Assembly (NCBI RefSeq): GCF_026914265.1
Contig: NC_069136.1
Span: 20,800,715-20,864,714 of the forward strand
Length of the DNA stretch: 64,000 bases
Direction: 5' to 3'
Source: Mya arenaria
Lineage: Eukaryota; Mollusca; Bivalvia; Myida; Myidae
A program made the translations under genes and the position numbers. The notes beneath the pieces were generated by a model. It had not been told where the DNA came from. It worked only from the letters and a program-made list of their open reading frames with translations, and searched no databases. Of this stretch, positions 60,106-64,000 are shown one piece after another. Numbering within the stretch: position 1 is the stretch's first letter; the number at the start of each line of letters is the position of its first letter.

Positions 60106-60510
60106 ATCAAACTGCCGTGGATAAGTCCAGCAGCCATAAACAGTATATAATTATGATTCACTATCGATTTGATTCTGAATTTGAGACTCAGACTTACCAA
60201 TGCACATTATTTCAAATGCCAAATGTTCTGTTTGTAAAAAGTTCTTATGTTAAAAGATGTGTCATTAATAGTAAAACATGCCGTGTCTCACATGAACAGC
60301 AATTTCCACCATCAATGATTTTGAAGTAGCGAGTTTACAGCAGGTTTAAGATTTACACTTTTGATTGACTCAGAACGTTGTTGGGTAATGGCCCCGAGGG
60401 TCAAACAACGTCACAACGCAACTAGCTCACACATTACGTACATATGAAAACATCCGGAATATATCGCTATCAATTCTGTTAAGTGTTTCATTACATCTGT
60501 GATATGGCCA
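60106..60510. other. Intergenic DNA, no gene recognised
   Basis: The frame at 60117-60329 has no recognisable domain. Confidence 0.35.
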
Positions 60511-60511
60511 A

Positions 60512-60512
<1 letters not shown>

Positions 60513-60544
<32 letters not shown>

Positions 60545-60545
60545 G
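60513..60545. repeat. GTT microsatellite, about 11 units
   Basis: Uninterrupted (GTT)n ending in GTGG. Confidence 0.95.
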
Positions 60546-60549
60546 GTTT

Positions 60550-62830
60550 TGTTGTTATAAAAGGTTGATTTTTTCAAGAGTAAACTTTATGGTTAAACTC
60601 TTCCCCTGTTAAGTGTTTTAAATGTTTCATTTCCAGATGAAAAGCAAGATAAAATACCGATTTTTGTACTTTTGAACTTTTCATACTAGTAGCTATTTAG
60701 GTTACACACCACCATTGTTATTCCTCATATAATTCAATGTAAAATTATAATTTTCAGACAACATTTAAAGGCATTTCGAGCGAATGCAGGCTATGATAAC
60801 CACATATATTCTTAAAGTATAAGCTTTAAATAACCTTTTAAGCCAATAATAAGGCGGGTCAAGTTATTCCTAAGAAAAATCACTCCACTTGAAAAACAAA
60901 CTCTAAAAATTGCACCGTCCGCCATGACAGTTCTTCCCAAATGACCTTTCAACTATAGGGCAGCGGTTAATGCTTTAATCTCTACTCTAAATGATAAATC
61001 AAGCAAGAATAGATACTTAAGGTATAAAAGTTTCAGGAATATTGATATTTTTGATTTACAGTGTAATGAGCATGTGAAAACATGTCTATCAATCATAAGA
61101 ACATTTTTTTTATTGATAATTTTCCACACAACGGAAGTACACAACGGAAGTACATATGACGTAATGGTGACGCCATTCCTTTACTGGGAGGTATGCTTCA
61201 ATATTTACATATTTGAAAGTGTGACTATTTACAATGAAGTACCTTTAAATATCTAAATTTACTGAAATAAACTTCTGCTTTATGTATCCAATTACTCATA
61301 TGAAACACAAATTAACCTGTACAGTCAACACTTTCATACCCAGGAACGATGTTGTATTAACAAATAACTAATTAGTTATTAATTACTAATTAATTCGAAA
61401 CTAATATTTTGATGAATTCGAAACTAAGCGCTATACACCTGGTTACCCTAGCTCAACCTGTTACCCAGCGCAGTGCGCCTATTACCCACAATATCGATAG
61501 GTTATAACGTACACTTGCGCTCCAATGCCTTAGAAATAAAGCAGCCTTTCGCACACTTATTAAATAAATTCTTCGCATCACTTCTTCAATTATCGCTTAA
61601 AATGGCTCTATTCAACTCACACGCATTTTCTCTTTCAAGTCTTAAGTCATAACATGGCCAGTAAATGAGTGTTTTTCTGAAAACTATAGCTCATACAATA
61701 GCTGTCTGGATCTTGTAAATCACAGCCGCAACTTTTCCTGCAAAGCCCATAGAACTGGTGAACAATAGACTGATATAAAGCCGCACAATGGACATGAATC
61801 CGCTATTTTGATACTTGTTCGAGTGTAAAAGATCCCTTATACGGCAGTGTCGGAGTCCTTTGATCTCCAGTCAGACTCCAAGCCGAGTTCTATAGAAGTG
61901 AATGATTTTCAATTTTGCGAGTACAAAAGAAGCATCAACTCAATTGCATCGTATGTTGATTTCATTAGGGTGTTTGACAAAGGACATAGAGACTATGGCA
62001 GTTCGGAGAATACAGCCCGAGATTTGTCCCAGTCATCACGTCACGAGCCTAACAATACCAACTTATTCCCCTCCTAAACTGCTAAGGAACCTCGAGATTT
62101 ATCCGACATTGGCTACTGTAGATTGTATTAATTTCGGGAGGGTCATTGTTTCGCGAATTTGCGCCCTGAACAATTTCGCGAAGCTTTACACCGGTTACGT
62201 CATTAAGATATCAAATACATGTACAAGTAACTGCAAATTGAATAGTTCGATAGGTTTTCAATTCGAAACATGGTCGATTTGGAGAAATTCGCTAACAATA
62301 AGCCTCCGCCAGATTTTACCAATCTACAGTTCCTGATCTACACTTCTTTTACCGGGAATTGAGCCATTGAGCTGGTATTTAGAATGGATTGTCTATAATG
62401 TGTCCATAGTCATACGTCATATATTCATTAACGTTGACTTGTTTTCCTGTTTTAACTAAAGCTGTAAGGGAAACAATTGTTACAACAAAATTTATGACGT
62501 ACCGGTATTAAGGACAAAACTCGACCGTAGAGCATTCGAGCAGTGGCTGTATTCACGGTCATGGCTTAGCCTGAAATGTGGACCTAGGACTTAATTATCA
62601 GACTAGGGGCTGTTAAAACGATATTCACTAAAGTTTCTGAGTCAAAAGTTTGAATCCAAAGTCTGAGTCTCAAATAATGAGTTTATAATTTAGAGGCTTT
62701 GCAACATTCAAACATAGCGGCTGGACGAAGAGCAGTCATGCAAAATATCAGTGGTAAGTGCTACGTCCCCTTTTTCGGGACAGGAGTTATCTTCTTTCGA
62801 ATTTAAAGTATCGTTTTAAGTCGGATACGA
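60550..62830. other. Intergenic DNA, no gene recognised
   Basis: Overlapping frames at 61847-62336 have no recognisable domain or splice context. The stretch at about 62540-62640 has weak resemblance to MITE interiors but no paired ends. Confidence 0.4.
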
Positions 62831-62833
62831 TTT

Positions 62834-62995
62834 ATGCACCAGTCAATTGTAACCACGGCCCCAGGTCCGGGGGTAGACCAGGGATAGCCGGGGAAATGGG
62901 CCTTTTTTTACCTTCCAGGTGGACCCGCAGTGCTGGGTAAATGCGATGGTTTTGTCTTCGCGCCAAATATAGCTGGTAATGGGCCTTACCTAGGG
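62834..62995. mobile_element. Truncated copy of the TGCACCAG GC-rich MITE
   Basis: It starts TGCACCAGTCAATTGTAACC after TTA, then GGCCCCAGGTCCGGGG, and reaches GCCAAATATAGCTGG, matching 17658-17974 in parts. The right end is missing where the LINE tail begins. Confidence 0.75.
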
Positions 62996-62997
62996 TC

Positions 62998-64000
62998 AAA
63001 GTTCAAAGTTCAAAGTTTATTGTTCAAAAGGCCTCCGGCCCATACACAAACACAATAACATACATATATCAAACACTCATGATAGATAGTGATAATGACA
63101 TGTTATGATATCAAACTCAGATGTCTATAAAATATTTTCTTTCTTCAAATGCATAATAAATAAACATTGCTAAATTACGTATATTCAAAGCATTTGTACT
63201 TGACATTAAATCATAAAATTTATCAATAGTAGGACTTTCTCGATAGTATTCTGCAATATAAACATTCCTTAAAACATTATATAAAGTACATATCAACAAA
63301 AAAATGGAATTCATCTTCAATATAACATTCGCAGTATGGGCAAGTGCGTTCTTCTCTCTGTATCCCAAAATGTCTACCGTTTTCTATAGAAAGATTATGT
63401 ACAGAACATCTGAATGATGCAAAACATTTACGAAATTTAGCTTCATCAAAAACATAAACATATGTTTCAAGTGTTAAATTTGTTTTATATTGAGAATATA
63501 ATGATAACTTTCTGTACTCTATACATCTGGCTCTCCATATTTACAAATACTGATATTTTAACCTATTAGTATACTGGAATAAAAACAACGTAACATTATC
63601 CACATGTTGGCTTTCCCAAATGTAGCCAAAGCCGTTACTATATAGATCATCTCTTACAGTAGACACCCAATTACAAAAGCCGATGCTATCATAATATAAA
63701 AGCATATTATAACATAATTTAGGGTATCTAGTTTTCGGCATATTAAGAAGGCGAGTCTAGTATTTAATACAACGTTTAGATGAATATATATACATAGGAA
63801 AACGTCCCAAGTCACCTAAAACCACATCATTACAAGCGTTTTGTTGAACATTCAAGAACCTCTTGCATCCCAACATATGTACATTATCAATGCAAACCAT
63901 ATTTTAAGTCCCCACAACTCTGAGCCATATAACATAATTGGCATGATTTTTGCATCAAATACTTTGAAAAATGTTTTATATGGTACATAACTATAATTCT
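62998..64000 (-). pseudogene. LINE 3' end: degraded reverse-transcriptase ORF2 C-terminus
   Basis: Minus strand, running off the window. Conceptual segments in several frames are typical of the C-terminal part of non-LTR retrotransposon ORF2: FDAKIMPIMLYGSELWG near 63960-63900, then LGCKRFLNVQQNACNDVVLG and DLGRFPM near 63870-63800, RYPKLCYNML near 63735-63700, and the zinc-knuckle-like TCPYCECYIEDEFHF near 63345-63300. They fall in different frames; one break is a T7 run just after DEFHF. The 3' tail contains TTTGAACTTTGAACTTTGAC, a short tandem repeat of the kind that ends CR1/L2-type LINEs. The clade is not assigned. Confidence 0.85.

Noticed and set aside
61847..62336. Possible small gene
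   Set aside because: Two overlapping frames, no recognisable domain, no splice or promoter support.

Overview
This window looks like nuclear DNA of a marine invertebrate, most likely a bivalve or other mollusc. It is AT-rich and gene-poor, its genes have GT-AG introns, and it is crowded with MITEs, tRNA-derived SINEs, a LINE remnant, microsatellites and long minisatellite arrays. The species assignment is inferred from overall character; nothing in the sequence fixes it.

Three protein-coding genes can be supported. (1) A SoxB2-class (Sox14/Sox21-like) transcription factor on the + strand, 28542-34153, has two coding exons separated by a 4.8-kb intron that splits the HMG-box codons; a candidate CCAAT/GC-box promoter lies about 0.8 kb upstream of the ATG. 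(2) and (3) are the two convergent genes of one apparently intact 6.5-kb DNA transposon, 48043-54524. The left gene encodes a THAP zinc finger fused to a DDE transposase of the IS5/Harbinger-related type (521 aa, 3 exons). The right gene, on the minus strand, encodes a SAP - SWIM zinc finger - YqaJ-type nuclease protein (581 aa, 3 exons). The ends match as terminal inverted repeats beginning TTGTCCTTTCCGATAACT, flanked by TA dinucleotides. A second inverted motif, ACTTCCGGGGA, sits just upstream of each start codon. Both splice reconstructions stay in frame with catalytic residues present, so this is the most interesting object in the window. It resembles the ISL2EU-type elements, in which a transposase and a YqaJ-like nuclease travel together.

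Layout: 0-2 kb AT-rich DNA with a truncated MITE; 2-6 kb dispersed repeats and foldback MITEs; 7.06-7.85 kb 43-bp minisatellite; 8.5-12 kb MITEs; 12.6-14.1 kb 29-bp minisatellite; 15.8-18 kb SINEs and MITEs; 20-22.4 kb 44-bp minisatellite; 22.8-24.2 kb nested MITEs; 25.1-25.9 kb CAT/CAA microsatellites; 27.7-34.7 kb SoxB2 locus; 34.8-41 kb MITEs, a 27-30-bp minisatellite and a GAT microsatellite; 41.2-44.1 kb two minisatellites; 44.1 kb SINE; 46.7-47.2 kb 11-bp minisatellite; 48-54.5 kb transposon; 56.5-58.4 kb 21-bp minisatellite; 58.8-60.1 kb three hairpin MITEs; 63-64 kb the degraded 3' end of a LINE running off the window. Most long reading frames outside the three genes are translations of tandem repeats and are not genes.
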